Shown here piece by piece: positions 51,238-60,996 of a stretch of DNA of 64,000 nt. The stretch is from Marinobacter manganoxydans MnI7-9. Its GTDB lineage: Bacteria; Pseudomonadota; Gammaproteobacteria; Pseudomonadales; Oleiphilaceae. Each line of letters starts with the position of its first letter. The stretch's first letter is position 1. Made by a program: the position numbers and the translations under genes. The stretch covers positions 186,001 to 250,000 of the forward strand of contig NZ_AGTR01000085.1 in NCBI RefSeq assembly GCF_000235625.1, in the 5' to 3' direction. The notes beneath the pieces are model-generated. The model saw only the letters and a list, made by a program, of their open reading frames with translations, was not told where the DNA came from and made no database searches.

Positions 51238-52635
51238 ATGACTCAGTCCAACTCGGTTTCGGGCAACGGTTCAGGGGCCGCCCGTGGTCTCTGGTCTTCC
51301 CGGTTGGCGTTTATTCTGGCGGCAACCGGTTCGGCCGTCGGTCTCGGTAATATCTGGAAGTTCCCCTACGTTACCGGCGAAAACGGTGGTGGCGCCTTCG
51401 TGCTGATTTATCTGCTGTGTATCGCAGTGATCGGTATCCCCATCATGATGGCGGAAGTGTTTATCGGCCGGAATGGTCGACATAACCCCATCACCAGCAT
51501 GCGGCTGGTGGCAGAGCGCAACCTCAGCGCGCCGGGCTGGCGGATCTCGGCCATCATCGGGATGATCGCGGCCTTTGTGATCCTCTCTTTCTATTCGGTG
51601 ATCGGCGGCTGGGCGGCGTCCTATGTGGGACATGCCGCCATGGGCGACTTTACCGGTGGCACCGCAGACTCCATCGGTGAGTTGTTCGGCGGCCTGCTGG
51701 CCAGCCCCGGGCAGCTGCTGCTCTGGCACACGATCTTCATGGCGCTGGTTATTCTGGTGGTGTCCCAGGGACTGAAAGGAGGCCTGGAACGGGCCGTTAC
51801 CATCCTGATGCCGGCCCTGTTTCTGTTGCTGCTGGTGGCGGTAGGTTATGCCACCACGACAGGCCATTTTGGTGAGGCCGTCAGCTTCCTGTTTACGCCG
51901 GACTTTGGTGCCCTGACCATCAACGGGGTTCTGATCGCCCTTGGCCACGCCTTCTTTACCTTAAGCCTCGGTATGGCCATCATGATGGCCTACGGTTCCT
52001 ATCTGGGTCGGGATGTGTCCATTGGTCGCACCGCTGTCAGCGTGGCCATCATGGATACCGTCGTCGCACTCCTGGCCGGGCTGGCCATTTTCCCGGTAGT
52101 GTTTGCCAACGGTCTGGAAGCCGGTGCCGGTCCCGGACTGATTTTCCAGACCCTGCCGCTGGCCTTTGGCAATATGCCCATGGGCGGCCTGTTTGGCACC
52201 CTGTTCTTTATCCTGCTGTTGTTCGCCGCCTGGACCTCCGGTATTTCCCTGCTGGAGCCGGTAGTTGAGTGGGTTGAGGAAAAAACCAGCCTGGCCCGTA
52301 CAGGCAGTTCCATCCTTGTCGGTGTGCTCTGCTGGGCGCTGGGCATTGCTTCGATTCTGTCGCTGAATGTCTGGGCCGACGTCGCGCCGCTCGCTATGTT
52401 TGAGCGCTTCGAAGGCAAGACCATCTTTGACCTTCTGGACTTCTTCACAGCCAACGTACTGCTGCCGCTCTCCGGTTTGCTGACGGCAGTATTTGTCGGC
52501 TGGTTCGTGGCCAAAGAGTCGCTGAAATCCGATCTGGCCCTTCAGGGAGGAGCCTTTACCCTCTGGTACAACCTGATCCGGTTCGTGACTCCCATCGCAG
52601 TTGCCATTGTGTTTGTTTATAACCTGATGTCGTGA
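51238..52635 (+). CDS. Sodium-dependent NSS-family amino acid transporter
   Basis: Neurotransmitter:sodium symporter homologue of 465 residues with about 11 spans. TM1 has the family's unwound sodium/substrate site, AATGSAVGLGNIWKFPYVTG, followed by ENGGGAFVLIYLLCIAVIG. TM6 region: LGHAFFTLSLGMAIMMAYGS. Likely imports an amino acid with Na+. Transcribed alone, ended by the terminator at 52671. Confidence 0.94.
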   Translation: MTQSNSVSGNGSGAARGLWSSRLAFILAATGSAVGLGNIWKFPYVTGENGGGAFVLIYLLCIAVIGIPIMMAEVFIGRNGRHNPITSMRLVAERNLSAPGWRISAIIGMIAAFVILSFYSVIGGWAASYVGHAAMGDFTGGTADSIGELFGGLLASPGQLLLWHTIFMALVILVVSQGLKGGLERAVTILMPALFLLLLVAVGYATTTGHFGEAVSFLFTPDFGALTINGVLIALGHAFFTLSLGMAIMMAYGSYLGRDVSIGRTAVSVAIMDTVVALLAGLAIFPVVFANGLEAGAGPGLIFQTLPLAFGNMPMGGLFGTLFFILLLFAAWTSGISLLEPVVEWVEEKTSLARTGSSILVGVLCWALGIASILSLNVWADVAPLAMFERFEGKTIFDLLDFFTANVLLPLSGLLTAVFVGWFVAKESLKSDLALQGGAFTLWYNLIRFVTPIAVAIVFVYNLMS

Positions 52636-52670
52636 TGCCTGCCTGAGCGGCCTGATGGCTGCTCGCGCAC

Positions 52671-52706
52671 AAAAAAAGCCCGGCGGGTTAAACCGTCGGG
52701 CTTTTT
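52671..52706. terminator. Bidirectional rho-independent terminator
   Basis: AAAAAGCCCG-CGG pairs with CCG-CGGGCTTTTT around GTTAAA. It ends the NSS gene and, on the other strand, the secreted-protein gene. Confidence 0.9.
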
Positions 52707-52725
52707 GTTTTTCGGCACTCGAGTA

Positions 52726-53310
52726 TCAGTAGTTGCCAGCTTCTCGGAGGGCATCAACATGGGGGCGAACCGCTTTTATGTCTGCCGGAGGCGCATTGCT
52801 GGCGCTCTGCATCGCGCCCATGGCGCCCTCCATCATCGCCCGCATCTGAGCTTTTTGCTGGGCGGTCATATTGGGATTGTTTTCAATCTCGGCCATGGCC
52901 GCGTTCATTTCTTGCTGGGCTGCCGGGCTCTGCTGCTCCATCTCGATGGCCATCCAGGCCTGGAAGATCCGGTCGCCGGTTGCCGCCCACTCTTCAAGGC
53001 TACCGAAGCCGTGGTCCTGAACCAGATCCTCGAGCTGACCATAGGCCTGGTGACCTTCCAGCTCCTTCAGCGAATCGGAGAAAATGCGTGAGAAGTCGGG
53101 CATGGTGCCATCGTTCTGGCTGTCCATGTCTTCACTCAGGTCCTCAAACTCAGGCTCCAGCTGTTCGGCAGCCTTCAGGCTGTCGATAAACGATGAGATG
53201 GTCTGGTCGGACAGGCCCTGGGCCTGGGTGCCCGCGGAAAACAATGCGAGCAGGGCAAACAGGGTGGTGATGACTGCAGTATGGATTGATGCAGATAATG
53301 GGCCGCGCAT
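52726..53310 (-). CDS. Secreted unknown protein, helical
   Basis: A 194-residue protein with a signal peptide ending in SAGTQAQ. The mature part is acidic and almost entirely helical (SSFIDSLKAAEQLEPEFEDL; IFQAWMAIEMEQQSPAAQQE; Met-rich MRAMMEGAMGAMQSAS). I do not recognise a family; similar secreted proteins are common in marine gammaproteobacteria. Probably periplasmic. It is transcribed alone. Confidence 0.75.
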   Translation of the reverse strand: MRGPLSASIHTAVITTLFALLALFSAGTQAQGLSDQTISSFIDSLKAAEQLEPEFEDLSEDMDSQNDGTMPDFSRIFSDSLKELEGHQAYGQLEDLVQDHGFGSLEEWAATGDRIFQAWMAIEMEQQSPAAQQEMNAAMAEIENNPNMTAQQKAQMRAMMEGAMGAMQSASNAPPADIKAVRPHVDALREAGNY

Positions 53311-53411
53311 AAGCGTCTCTCCTTGTGTTGGGCCCCGGATTCCTTATGCCGGGAGCCCTATGAGAGTAGCGCTTTCACGGATTCACTGCCAAATTTTTGC
53401 TGGGCCCAGGC

Positions 53412-54722
53412 TCAGAAAAACAGGTCCGGCAGCCAGGTGGCAATTTCCGGGAAGATCATGATCAGGATGATGCCGATGATCTCCACAATCACGAAGGGAA
53501 TGATCGACTTGTAGATATCCTTCATGGTGATCGACGGCGGCACGATGCCCTTCAGGTAGAACAGGTTGAAGCCGAAGGGTGGCGTCATGTAGCCGATTTC
53601 CATATTGATCACGAACAGGATGCCGAACCAGATCGGATCGAAACCCAGGGATTCCACGATGGGCATGAACACCGGCAGGGTGATCAGCATGATACCCACC
53701 GGATCCAGCACCATGGCCAGCAGGAACACGATCACCATCATGGCGATGATGATGCCCCAGGGGCCGCCGGGCACCATGTTCATCAGGCCCTCGATCAGCT
53801 CCTGGGCACCCATGCTCTGGTACGCAGCGCTGAACGCGTGGGCGGCGAACAGGATCCACATGATCATGCCGGTTAGCTTGAAGGTGCGGATCGCAGCTTC
53901 CTTCAGAATGCTCCACTTGAACTGCCGGTACACGGCGGCGGAAATCAGGGCGCCGAGAACACCCATGGCAGCAGCTTCCGTCGGGGTAGTGATGCCGCCG
54001 ATGATGGAACCCAGCACCATGACCACCACGCCAATCGGCAGGAGCACGGCTCGCAGAGCCCGGAATTTTTCCGGCCAGGTGCCCCGGTCTTCTTTTGGCA
54101 GCGCCGGGGCCAGTTCCGGTTGCAGATGGCAGCGCACGATGATGTAGATAGCGGTCAGCACCATCAGAAGCACGCCCGGCATGATACCGGCGGCGAACAT
54201 CTTGCCAACGGAAACACCAGTGATCAGGGCGTAGAGAATCATAAGGATGCTGGGAGGAATCAGGATGCCCCAGCCACCGCCGGTATTGATTACGCCCAGG
54301 GCCATGCTTTTGTCATAGCCACGCTCGAGCATGGATGGCAGGGCGATGGTGCCCATGGCAACCACTGCAGCGCCACTGATGCCGACCATGGCGGCAAACA
54401 CCGCGCAGATGCCAAGGGTGCCGAGGGCAAGGCCGCCTCTGAGGCCGCCGCACCACAGGTGCATCATCCGGTAAAGATCCCGGGCCACCCCGGTGCGTTC
54501 CAGAATCATGGCCATGAACACGAACAGAGGGATGGCGACCAGGGTGAAGCTTTCCATGGTGCCCCAGATCTGGGAGGCCACCATGTAGAAGGAATCAAAG
54601 CCCCAGGTGAAATACAGGAACACCACCGAGACGCCACCGAGAACAAACGCCAGCGGCAGCCCCAGCAGCAGGAAAAACAGCAGCGAACCGAAGAACAGGA
54701 GAGTCAGGGCTTCAATGCTCAC
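53412..54722 (-). CDS. dctM: TRAP transporter large permease
   Basis: Large membrane subunit of a tripartite ATP-independent transporter, 436 residues and about 12 spans. Markers are PLFVFMAMILERTGVARDLY, GISGAAVVAMGTIALPSMLE and GGGWGILIPPSILMILYALI. It takes up organic acids with Na+, using the DctP protein. It overlaps dctQ by four bases. Confidence 0.94.
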   Translation of the reverse strand: MSIEALTLLFFGSLLFFLLLGLPLAFVLGGVSVVFLYFTWGFDSFYMVASQIWGTMESFTLVAIPLFVFMAMILERTGVARDLYRMMHLWCGGLRGGLALGTLGICAVFAAMVGISGAAVVAMGTIALPSMLERGYDKSMALGVINTGGGWGILIPPSILMILYALITGVSVGKMFAAGIMPGVLLMVLTAIYIIVRCHLQPELAPALPKEDRGTWPEKFRALRAVLLPIGVVVMVLGSIIGGITTPTEAAAMGVLGALISAAVYRQFKWSILKEAAIRTFKLTGMIMWILFAAHAFSAAYQSMGAQELIEGLMNMVPGGPWGIIIAMMVIVFLLAMVLDPVGIMLITLPVFMPIVESLGFDPIWFGILFVINMEIGYMTPPFGFNLFYLKGIVPPSITMKDIYKSIIPFVIVEIIGIILIMIFPEIATWLPDLFF

Positions 54723-55267
54723 AGCTGCTCTCCTTCAGATTCGGGCTCTTGAGGCGTGTAGTAATCGAGGTTGAAGGCCACGGCGATGTCTTCAAGCAAT
54801 TTGACCAACCCTTGCAGAACCAGCAGCGCGGTGCCGATGGGAATGGCCAGCTTTACCGGCCAGATGGGCGGGTTCCAGGCCGAGTAGGAAGTCTCCCAAC
54901 TGGACATGGATTCCTGGGCCATGTCGATCCCGAACCACAGCAGGGCGAGCGTGAAAATGAAAAAGACCACGGAGGTAACAATGTCCAGGGCCGCGCGTTT
55001 CCGTGGCTTCAGGTGCGAATGCAACAGGTCCACGTTGACGTGGCCGCGATGGGCCATGATGTAGCCACCGGACATTATTGCGTAGACGCCGAAAAGCATC
55101 TGGGTCAGTTCGTTGGTCCAGACCGTGGGAGAATTGAGCAGATAGCGGAACCCCACTTCAAGAAGCAGGAACACGAACATTGCGAAAATCAGGAGGGCAA
55201 CCCACCGGCCGATGAAATCGTTGAGACGGGTAACCCCTCTCATGAATGCGGCAATCATCACACTCAT
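54719..55267 (-). CDS. dctQ: TRAP transporter small permease
   Basis: Four-span subunit of 182 residues: FIGRWVALLIFAMFVFLLLE, VWTNELTQMLFGVYAIMSGG, GHVNVDLLHSHLKPRKRAAL are typical DctQ features. It lies between dctP (85 bp upstream) and dctM. Confidence 0.92.
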   Translation of the reverse strand: MSVMIAAFMRGVTRLNDFIGRWVALLIFAMFVFLLLEVGFRYLLNSPTVWTNELTQMLFGVYAIMSGGYIMAHRGHVNVDLLHSHLKPRKRAALDIVTSVVFFIFTLALLWFGIDMAQESMSSWETSYSAWNPPIWPVKLAIPIGTALLVLQGLVKLLEDIAVAFNLDYYTPQEPESEGEQL

Positions 55268-55352
55268 GGCATTCTCCCATGGGATGCTGGTTTGGTTCGG
55301 GGAAAGAAAGGCCGGAGTCGAAGACCCCGGCCCCGGTCAGAGCAATGGCTGA

Positions 55353-56399
55353 TCAGAGATAGCCGAGGTCGGCCAGGTAACCTTTCAGCATGTCGAGCGC
55401 CTTCTTGGCATTCTCACTGCGCTTGCCTTCCTCATCCCACATGGCCTGGGCGGTGGCGACCAGCTTGTTCTGGACTTCATCCGGGAGGACATTCACTTGC
55501 ACGCCCTGTTCCTCGATGGCCTTGGCCAGGGTGATACGCTCCTTGTACTGGTACTCGTTGGTGCGGATCCAGAACTGCTCGTTGAGGGCATCCTTGACGA
55601 TCTTCTGCATGTCTTCCGGCAGCTTGTTCAGAGCCTTCTGGCTGACGATGATGACATCAGTGCCGGCAATGTTCAGGGCAGGCTGCACATGGTACTTGGC
55701 CACTTCATACAGGCCCATGCTGTAGGCACCCTGGGCCGCTCCCCAGTGGGCACCGTCCACGATGCCGGAATCCAGGGCTGAGTAGAGTTCACTGCCCGGA
55801 ATATAAGAGGCGGCGGCCCCGGCTTCGGTCAGGAAGGTTTGCAGGGCGCCGGAGGAGCGAATCTTCAGGCTGTTGAAGTCCTCCACGCTTTCAACCGGCT
55901 CCTTGACCACCATTTCAGTCGGGTAGACTTTGTCTGTGGCCCAGTAAACGTCATGCTCTGCCGCTTCGTCCCGGAGCATCTGTTCGAACCCCAGGTTCTG
56001 GTGGAAGTAGGCGGCCTCCCAGACGTTGCGGAAGGCAAACGGCAGGCCAGAGGCAATGCCGGCGAGGGAGATCTTGTCCTGGGCATATGACGGGGAAATA
56101 GTGCCCATTTCCAGGATGCCACGGCTTACCGCGTTGAAAGTGTCCGTGGCCTTGAACAGCGAGCCAGCCTCGTAAAGCTGCAGCTTCAGACGGCCATCAG
56201 TGCGCTCTTCCAGAACCCGTTTGATCCGGCCAAGGCTGTCTGTGTATGAGCTGCTGGAACCGGGCCAGTGGGACTGGACTTTCCAGGTTACGGTGTCCTG
56301 CGCGGCGGCCGGTGTGGCAGCCAGGGCGGCTGACAGACCAAGGGTCAGTGCCGAGGCAAAGACGGTCAGTTTTTTTCGAGCGTTATTAACTAGAGTCAT
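55353..56399 (-). CDS. dctP: TRAP transporter solute-binding protein
   Basis: Periplasmic receptor of 348 residues with a signal peptide (LTVFASALTLGLSAALAATP). The mature part begins VTWKVQSHWPGSSSSYTDSL. The conserved arginine that binds carboxylate is in FNSLKIRSSGALQTFL, and the ALDSGIVDGAHWGAAQGAY segment is typical of the group binding larger carboxylates. Ligand unknown. The CoA ligase and acid catabolic operon next door suggest a carboxylic acid that is then activated to a CoA ester. Confidence 0.92.
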   Translation of the reverse strand: MTLVNNARKKLTVFASALTLGLSAALAATPAAAQDTVTWKVQSHWPGSSSSYTDSLGRIKRVLEERTDGRLKLQLYEAGSLFKATDTFNAVSRGILEMGTISPSYAQDKISLAGIASGLPFAFRNVWEAAYFHQNLGFEQMLRDEAAEHDVYWATDKVYPTEMVVKEPVESVEDFNSLKIRSSGALQTFLTEAGAAASYIPGSELYSALDSGIVDGAHWGAAQGAYSMGLYEVAKYHVQPALNIAGTDVIIVSQKALNKLPEDMQKIVKDALNEQFWIRTNEYQYKERITLAKAIEEQGVQVNVLPDEVQNKLVATAQAMWDEEGKRSENAKKALDMLKGYLADLGYL

Positions 56400-56588
56400 G
56401 GTAGGCCTCTTTCGTTGTTGTACTTGTGCATTGAATGACTGTTTAGTTATACCAATGGATCTTTCTTTGTTTCACTGTGCAGAATTGGCGACTGCATGGT
56501 GAATCGTAGTTTTCTGAATCTAACACATGTCTTGTTTTTTGCAATAGGCGGTTGATCGGTCATTGATTACAGAATTCATAAAAGGATA

Positions 56589-56603
56589 GTTCATCGATTG
56601 AAC
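56589..56603. promoter_or_regulatory. Palindrome in the dctP upstream region
   Basis: GTTCATCGATTGAAC has two 5-bp perfect arms around TCGAT. It lies 190 bp before dctP and 38 bp after the CoA ligase stop, the only symmetrical site seen in 56400-56640. It may be a regulator's operator. Confidence 0.3.
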
Positions 56604-56640
56604 GTCAGCAGTACCGACGGCCGATCTGTCTCGCGCCGCC

Positions 56641-58236
56641 TCAGGTTCCGGGCCAGTAAGGCGCGCGAAGTTCCCGTTTGAGCACCTTGCCAATGGCAGA
56701 GCGGGGCAACGTGGCACGGAATTCAATGGCCGCCAGACGCTGGGATTTTCCCAGCTGTGTGTTGGCCCACTCCAGTATCCCGTTTTCGGTTTCATTACGA
56801 TCGGGCTGGAGAACCACCAGGCCCAGGGGCGTTTCCCCCCAGTGTTCGCTGGGAATACCGATGATCGTGGCGTCGGCTACCGCCGGGTGCGACAGCAGTA
56901 CTTTTTCCAGATCCACTGGATAGATGTTAAAGCCGCCGGAAATGATCATATCCTTCCGTCGATCAAGGATGTAGATGAAGCCGTCCTCGTCGATTCGTCC
57001 CATGTCACCACTGCGGTAATACACCTTACCCTCCGGGCTCGTCCAGAGCATCTCCCGGGTCAGCTCCGGGCGATTCACATAGCCGCGCATCATGGAAATG
57101 GCGCGGCCCACGATCTCGCCATTGGAGCCCCGGGGCAGCTCACGGTCATCCTCGCCGATCACCCGCACCTCAGCGCCCTGGGTGGGTACACCAACCGAGT
57201 CCCATTTGTCCGGGTGGGCAGCGCAGTCGAGACTGGTGGATATACCGCCTTCGGTAAGGCCATAGACCTCCCGGAGGTTGCCGGGCCAGCGTGCCATGGC
57301 ATCGGCAATCACCGCCGACCGCAACGGGGCACTGGTGCAGAGCTTCAGCTTGAAGCTGGAGAGGTCAAACCGGTCAAAATCCGGCTGCGCCAGGATCCGC
57401 TGGTATTGCACCGGTACCAGCATGGCGTGCGTAACACGGTGGGTTTCGGCCAGTTGCAGGAACCTGTGGGCATCGAATTTCGCCATCAGCACCAGGGTGC
57501 CGCCGTGGTAGAGCGTGGGTAACACTGAAACCAGGGTGGTGTTGGAATAAAGTGGCGTTGATACAAGGTTGATAGCCTCGCCGTCCAACCCATAGCGGCT
57601 CATCCTGACCATCTGACGCTGGCGGAAGCGATAATCGTGCAGGATCCCCTTGGGCGTGCCTGTGGTGCCGGAGCTGTAAATGATATTGAACGGATCGTCG
57701 AGGGTGACCTGCTCGGGCCGGGCGGTGGCCGTAGTCTGCGCCAGCCAGTCAACCAGGGAGTAACCGGCTCCGTCCAGGGGGCCGGCCAGGCTGATGATGC
57801 GCTCGCCGGGTACCTTGGTCAGCTGTGCTCGCAGGCGGCCAAACAGCTCCCGCTGTTGGCCGGAAACGAACAGAAAGCGTGCCTGGCAATCCGCCACCAT
57901 CAGTGCAAGTGCTTCGCTACTGGCCATGCCAGACAGCGGCACCATACAGCCCCCGGCCACCAGGGTGCCAAGGTACAGGGCGACATCGTCCCGGCTGTTT
58001 CCTGACAAGGCAGCCACAGACTCGCCCGGCCGCAGACCGGCCTCGCGTAACCGGTTGGCAATACGGTTTACCTGGTCGACAAGGCTTCGCCAGTCCAGGG
58101 TGCCCTGTTCGTCAATCAGGGCCGGGTGGCTGCGACGGGTCTGGGCGTGTTGCTGGATACGATTTCCGATTGCGTCCATGGACTCACTGGGATCGATTGG
58201 CGCATAGACCGGCATGTCTCGCTTGCCGCTTTCCAT
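56641..58236 (-). CDS. AMP-dependent acyl-CoA synthetase
   Basis: ATP-dependent CoA ligase of 531 residues (ANL superfamily). P-loop-like motif IIYSSGTTGTPKGILHD; adenylation motifs VYGLTEGG, YYRSGDMGRIDEDGFIYILD and RRKDMIISGGFNIYPVDLE; catalytic lysine in LPRSAIGKVLKREL. Substrate unknown, likely the acid imported by the TRAP system transcribed just downstream. It diverges from the SDR-thioesterase-ACAD operon by 152 bp. Confidence 0.92.
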   Translation of the reverse strand: MESGKRDMPVYAPIDPSESMDAIGNRIQQHAQTRRSHPALIDEQGTLDWRSLVDQVNRIANRLREAGLRPGESVAALSGNSRDDVALYLGTLVAGGCMVPLSGMASSEALALMVADCQARFLFVSGQQRELFGRLRAQLTKVPGERIISLAGPLDGAGYSLVDWLAQTTATARPEQVTLDDPFNIIYSSGTTGTPKGILHDYRFRQRQMVRMSRYGLDGEAINLVSTPLYSNTTLVSVLPTLYHGGTLVLMAKFDAHRFLQLAETHRVTHAMLVPVQYQRILAQPDFDRFDLSSFKLKLCTSAPLRSAVIADAMARWPGNLREVYGLTEGGISTSLDCAAHPDKWDSVGVPTQGAEVRVIGEDDRELPRGSNGEIVGRAISMMRGYVNRPELTREMLWTSPEGKVYYRSGDMGRIDEDGFIYILDRRKDMIISGGFNIYPVDLEKVLLSHPAVADATIIGIPSEHWGETPLGLVVLQPDRNETENGILEWANTQLGKSQRLAAIEFRATLPRSAIGKVLKRELRAPYWPGT

Positions 58237-58388
58237 TTTTTGCCCCTCAAACGTTATTGTGTTTTATCTAGTGAAATTAACTTCCGATTATATTGACTCA
58301 AAACCAACAGGCGTGACAAATTAACTGGATGGAAAGACCCCAGCACCATCAACCAACAACAATGAGACAGACCGGGGAGCATCGGCAT

Positions 58389-59183
58389 ATGGGACGGTTT
58401 GATCAACGGGTAGCCATTGTCACCGGTGCCGGCAGCGGCATTGGTCGGGCGACGGCTCTGCGACTCGCTCGGGAGGGTGCGTCAGTGATCCTGGCGGATA
58501 CCTCTGAGGCCGGTCTGGTGGAAACTGAAAACCAGTTGCCAGAGCGAGCCCGGCGCCTTCGACGGCTGGTGGATGTGGCCAACGAAGCCCAGGTGGATGC
58601 GTTGGTCAACGAGGCTATCGCCAGCTTCGGTCAGATCGACGTGCTGTGCAATATCGCCGGCATTGCCAGTACCGGTCAGGGCCACCCGCCGGTGACCGGC
58701 AACGACCGTGCCGAGTGGGACCAGGTGCTATCGGTGAACCTGACAGGCACCATGCTTCTGATCAAGCACGTGGCGCCCCATATGCAGGCCCGCAAGCTTG
58801 GCGCTATCGTCAACACCGCGTCGGTGGCGGGCATCCGGTCCGGCGCTGGTGGCAATGCCTACAGTGCTTCCAAAGCGGGCGTCATCAACCTGACCATGAC
58901 AGCAGCCTGTGACCTGGGCAGCGACAACGTGCGGGTGAATGCCGTCTGTCCCGGCCTGGTGGAAACCGGCATGACCCGGGCGGTGTTCGACTACGCCCGC
59001 GCCAATGAAAAAGCCCATAAGCTCGGGGCCCGCTGCGAGCTGCGCCGGTATGGCAACCCTGAAGAAATCGCCGCGGCTATCCTGTTTCTTGCCAGCGACG
59101 ATGCCAGCTACATCACCGGCCAGTCACTGCCCGTGGACGGTGGTAATACCGCGTCCCTTAATATGCCAGGAATGAAAGTGTAA
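58389..59183 (+). CDS. Short-chain dehydrogenase/reductase (first)
   Basis: Classical SDR of 264 residues. NAD(P) motif TGAGSGIGRAT, NIAGIAS for the NNAG position, catalytic Ser in VNTASVAG, Tyr/Lys in YSASK, and the end ITGQSLPVDGGNTA. ILADTS after the second strand suggests NAD preference. ATG 58389 has GGGGAG upstream. Its TAA overlaps the thioesterase ATG by one base, so the two are coupled. Confidence 0.92.
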   Translation: MGRFDQRVAIVTGAGSGIGRATALRLAREGASVILADTSEAGLVETENQLPERARRLRRLVDVANEAQVDALVNEAIASFGQIDVLCNIAGIASTGQGHPPVTGNDRAEWDQVLSVNLTGTMLLIKHVAPHMQARKLGAIVNTASVAGIRSGAGGNAYSASKAGVINLTMTAACDLGSDNVRVNAVCPGLVETGMTRAVFDYARANEKAHKLGARCELRRYGNPEEIAAAILFLASDDASYITGQSLPVDGGNTASLNMPGMKV

Positions 59184-59623
59184 TGAGTGAGCAAGAGCCC
59201 CTGTTTGCCGATGGAAAAGACCTGCCCGGTTTTCACAGCCTGCTGGGTTATCGTCAGGTCTCCTGGGAGGAGGACGAGGCTGTGCTGGAACTGGAACTGC
59301 AGCCCCGGCACCTGAACCTGGGCGGAGTGATTCACGGCGGTGTGCTCACCTCGCTGCTGGATATTGTGCTGGCCCAGGCAGGCACCTATTGCCCCTACCC
59401 GGGGCGGATGCGTAAGGCCATCACCCTGTCCCTGACCACCACCTTCACCGGGCAGTGCTCCGGCGGAACGATCAGGGTCACCGGACGTAAGCGCGCCGGA
59501 GGCACCCGGATTTTCAACAGTACGGGTGAGGTTCATGACGACAAGGGCAACCTGCTGGCCATCGCCGAAGGTACATTCCGGATCCGGTCCGGCAGCGACA
59601 AACCAGAGGGCGTTCCGATCTGA
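59183..59623 (+). CDS. PaaI-family hotdog thioesterase
   Basis: A 146-residue hotdog-fold protein; HLNLGGVIHGGVLTSLLDIV contains the HGG active-site segment of the PaaI group, which hydrolyses acyl-CoA esters, often to free CoA from dead-end intermediates. Coupled to the SDR upstream; the ACAD gene follows after 47 bp. Confidence 0.9.
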   Translation: MSEQEPLFADGKDLPGFHSLLGYRQVSWEEDEAVLELELQPRHLNLGGVIHGGVLTSLLDIVLAQAGTYCPYPGRMRKAITLSLTTTFTGQCSGGTIRVTGRKRAGGTRIFNSTGEVHDDKGNLLAIAEGTFRIRSGSDKPEGVPI

Positions 59624-59670
59624 CGGAACGGTTACCGACTTAATGCCAACAACACCAAGAGGAAGCGGAC

Positions 59671-60873
59671 ATGTTTGAACTGTCTGACAAAGCGAAACAG
59701 CTGCAGAATCAGCTGAATGAGTTCATGGATGCCTATATCTACCCGAACGAGCACAAGCATCATGAGCAGATTGAGCAGGCAGAAGACCGCTGGGCGCCGG
59801 TTCCGATTATTGAGGAGCTGAAACAGAAGGCAAAATCCGCCGGCCTGTGGAACCTGTTCCTGCCGGAAAGCGAATTCGGCGCCGGGCTGACCAACTACGA
59901 GTACGCCCACCTGTGTGAAGTGATGGGTCGCTCGGCCATGGCCCCTGAGGTATTCAACTGTTCCGCCCCTGATACAGGCAACATGGAAACCATCGCCCGC
60001 TATGGCAATAAAGAGCAGCAGGAGCAATGGCTGAAGCCTCTGCTGGATGGCGAGATCCGTTCCTGTTTCTCAATGACCGAGCCGGATGTGGCGTCGTCAG
60101 ATGCCACCAACATTGCCTGTGATATCCGCCGCGAGGGTGAAGAGTACGTGATCAACGGCAAAAAGTGGTGGTCCTCCGGTGCCATGACCACCACCTCGAA
60201 GATCGCCATCGTGATGGGCAAGACCGACCCTCAGGCCGAGAAGCACAAGCAACAGTCGATGATTCTGGTGCCGCTGGATGCGCCGGGCGTGAAAATGATT
60301 CGCCCCCTGACGGTGTTCGGCTATGACCACGCGCCCCATGGCCATGCGGAGATTCACTACGAAAACGTGCGGGTGCCGGTGAGCAACATCCTGCTGGGCG
60401 AGGGCCGGGGGTTCGAGATTGCCCAGGGCCGCCTCGGGCCTGGCCGTATCCATCACTGCATGCGCACCATCGGCGTCGCCGAGCGGGCTCTGGAGCTGAT
60501 GTGCAAGCGTGCCAATGCCCGGGAGGCCTTCGGCAAGCCGCTGTCCAGTTTTGATTCCATCCGCAAGGACATTGCACGCAGTCGCATCGAGATCGAGCAG
60601 GCAAGGCTGATGACCCTGAAGGCGGCGCATATGATGGACACCGTCGGCAACAAGGTGGCCCGTCAGGAAATCGCGATGATCAAGGTGATTGCACCGAGCA
60701 TGGCGCTGAAGGTGCTGGACCGGGCAATTCAGGTGCACGGCGGAGCCGGTGTTTCCCAGGACACCTTCCTGGCCGAAGCCTGGGCCAAGGTACGGACTCT
60801 GCGGTTGGCAGACGGGCCCGATGAGGTTCATCTGGATTCTGTGGCCAAGATTGAGCTTCGCCAATACCGCTAA
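59671..60873 (+). CDS. ACAD10/11-like acyl-CoA dehydrogenase
   Basis: FAD flavoenzyme of 400 residues. FAD/substrate motifs are [20 protein letters not shown] and [12 protein letters not shown]. The C-terminal part has [20 protein letters not shown] and ends [18 protein letters not shown], which is the pattern of ACAD10/ACAD11 and their bacterial relatives. In that group the dehydrogenase works with a kinase domain on 4-hydroxyacyl-CoAs. A kinase gene of the matching type lies 1 kb downstream. Confidence 0.9.
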   Translation: MFELSDKAKQLQNQLNEFMDAYIYPNEHKHHEQIEQAEDRWAPVPIIEELKQKAKSAGLWNLFLPESEFGAGLTNYEYAHLCEVMGRSAMAPEVFNCSAPDTGNMETIARYGNKEQQEQWLKPLLDGEIRSCFSMTEPDVASSDATNIACDIRREGEEYVINGKKWWSSGAMTTTSKIAIVMGKTDPQAEKHKQQSMILVPLDAPGVKMIRPLTVFGYDHAPHGHAEIHYENVRVPVSNILLGEGRGFEIAQGRLGPGRIHHCMRTIGVAERALELMCKRANAREAFGKPLSSFDSIRKDIARSRIEIEQARLMTLKAAHMMDTVGNKVARQEIAMIKVIAPSMALKVLDRAIQVHGGAGVSQDTFLAEAWAKVRTLRLADGPDEVHLDSVAKIELRQYR

Positions 60874-60910
60874 AACGATAACCTCTGAATCAGGGGGAGA
60901 GCGGTTGGGC

Positions 60911-60996
60911 TGATGTCCTTCCGGGACACGCCGTGAATACGTTCATGTAGGCTTGAGCAAAACATCCCTGTTTTGCACAGTCCCTGAAGGACATCA
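60911..60996 (-). repeat. Family-2 GGA-hairpin repeat, copy C
   Basis: Outer stem TGATGTCCTTC/GAAGGACATCA (60911-60921 with 60986-60996) continues after one mismatch as GGGAC/GTCCC. On the minus strand the inside holds GCAAAACAGGGATGTTTTGC (60957-60976) and TACATGAACGTA (60938-60949). The GGA strand is antisense to the flanking ACAD and SDR genes. Confidence 0.8.
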
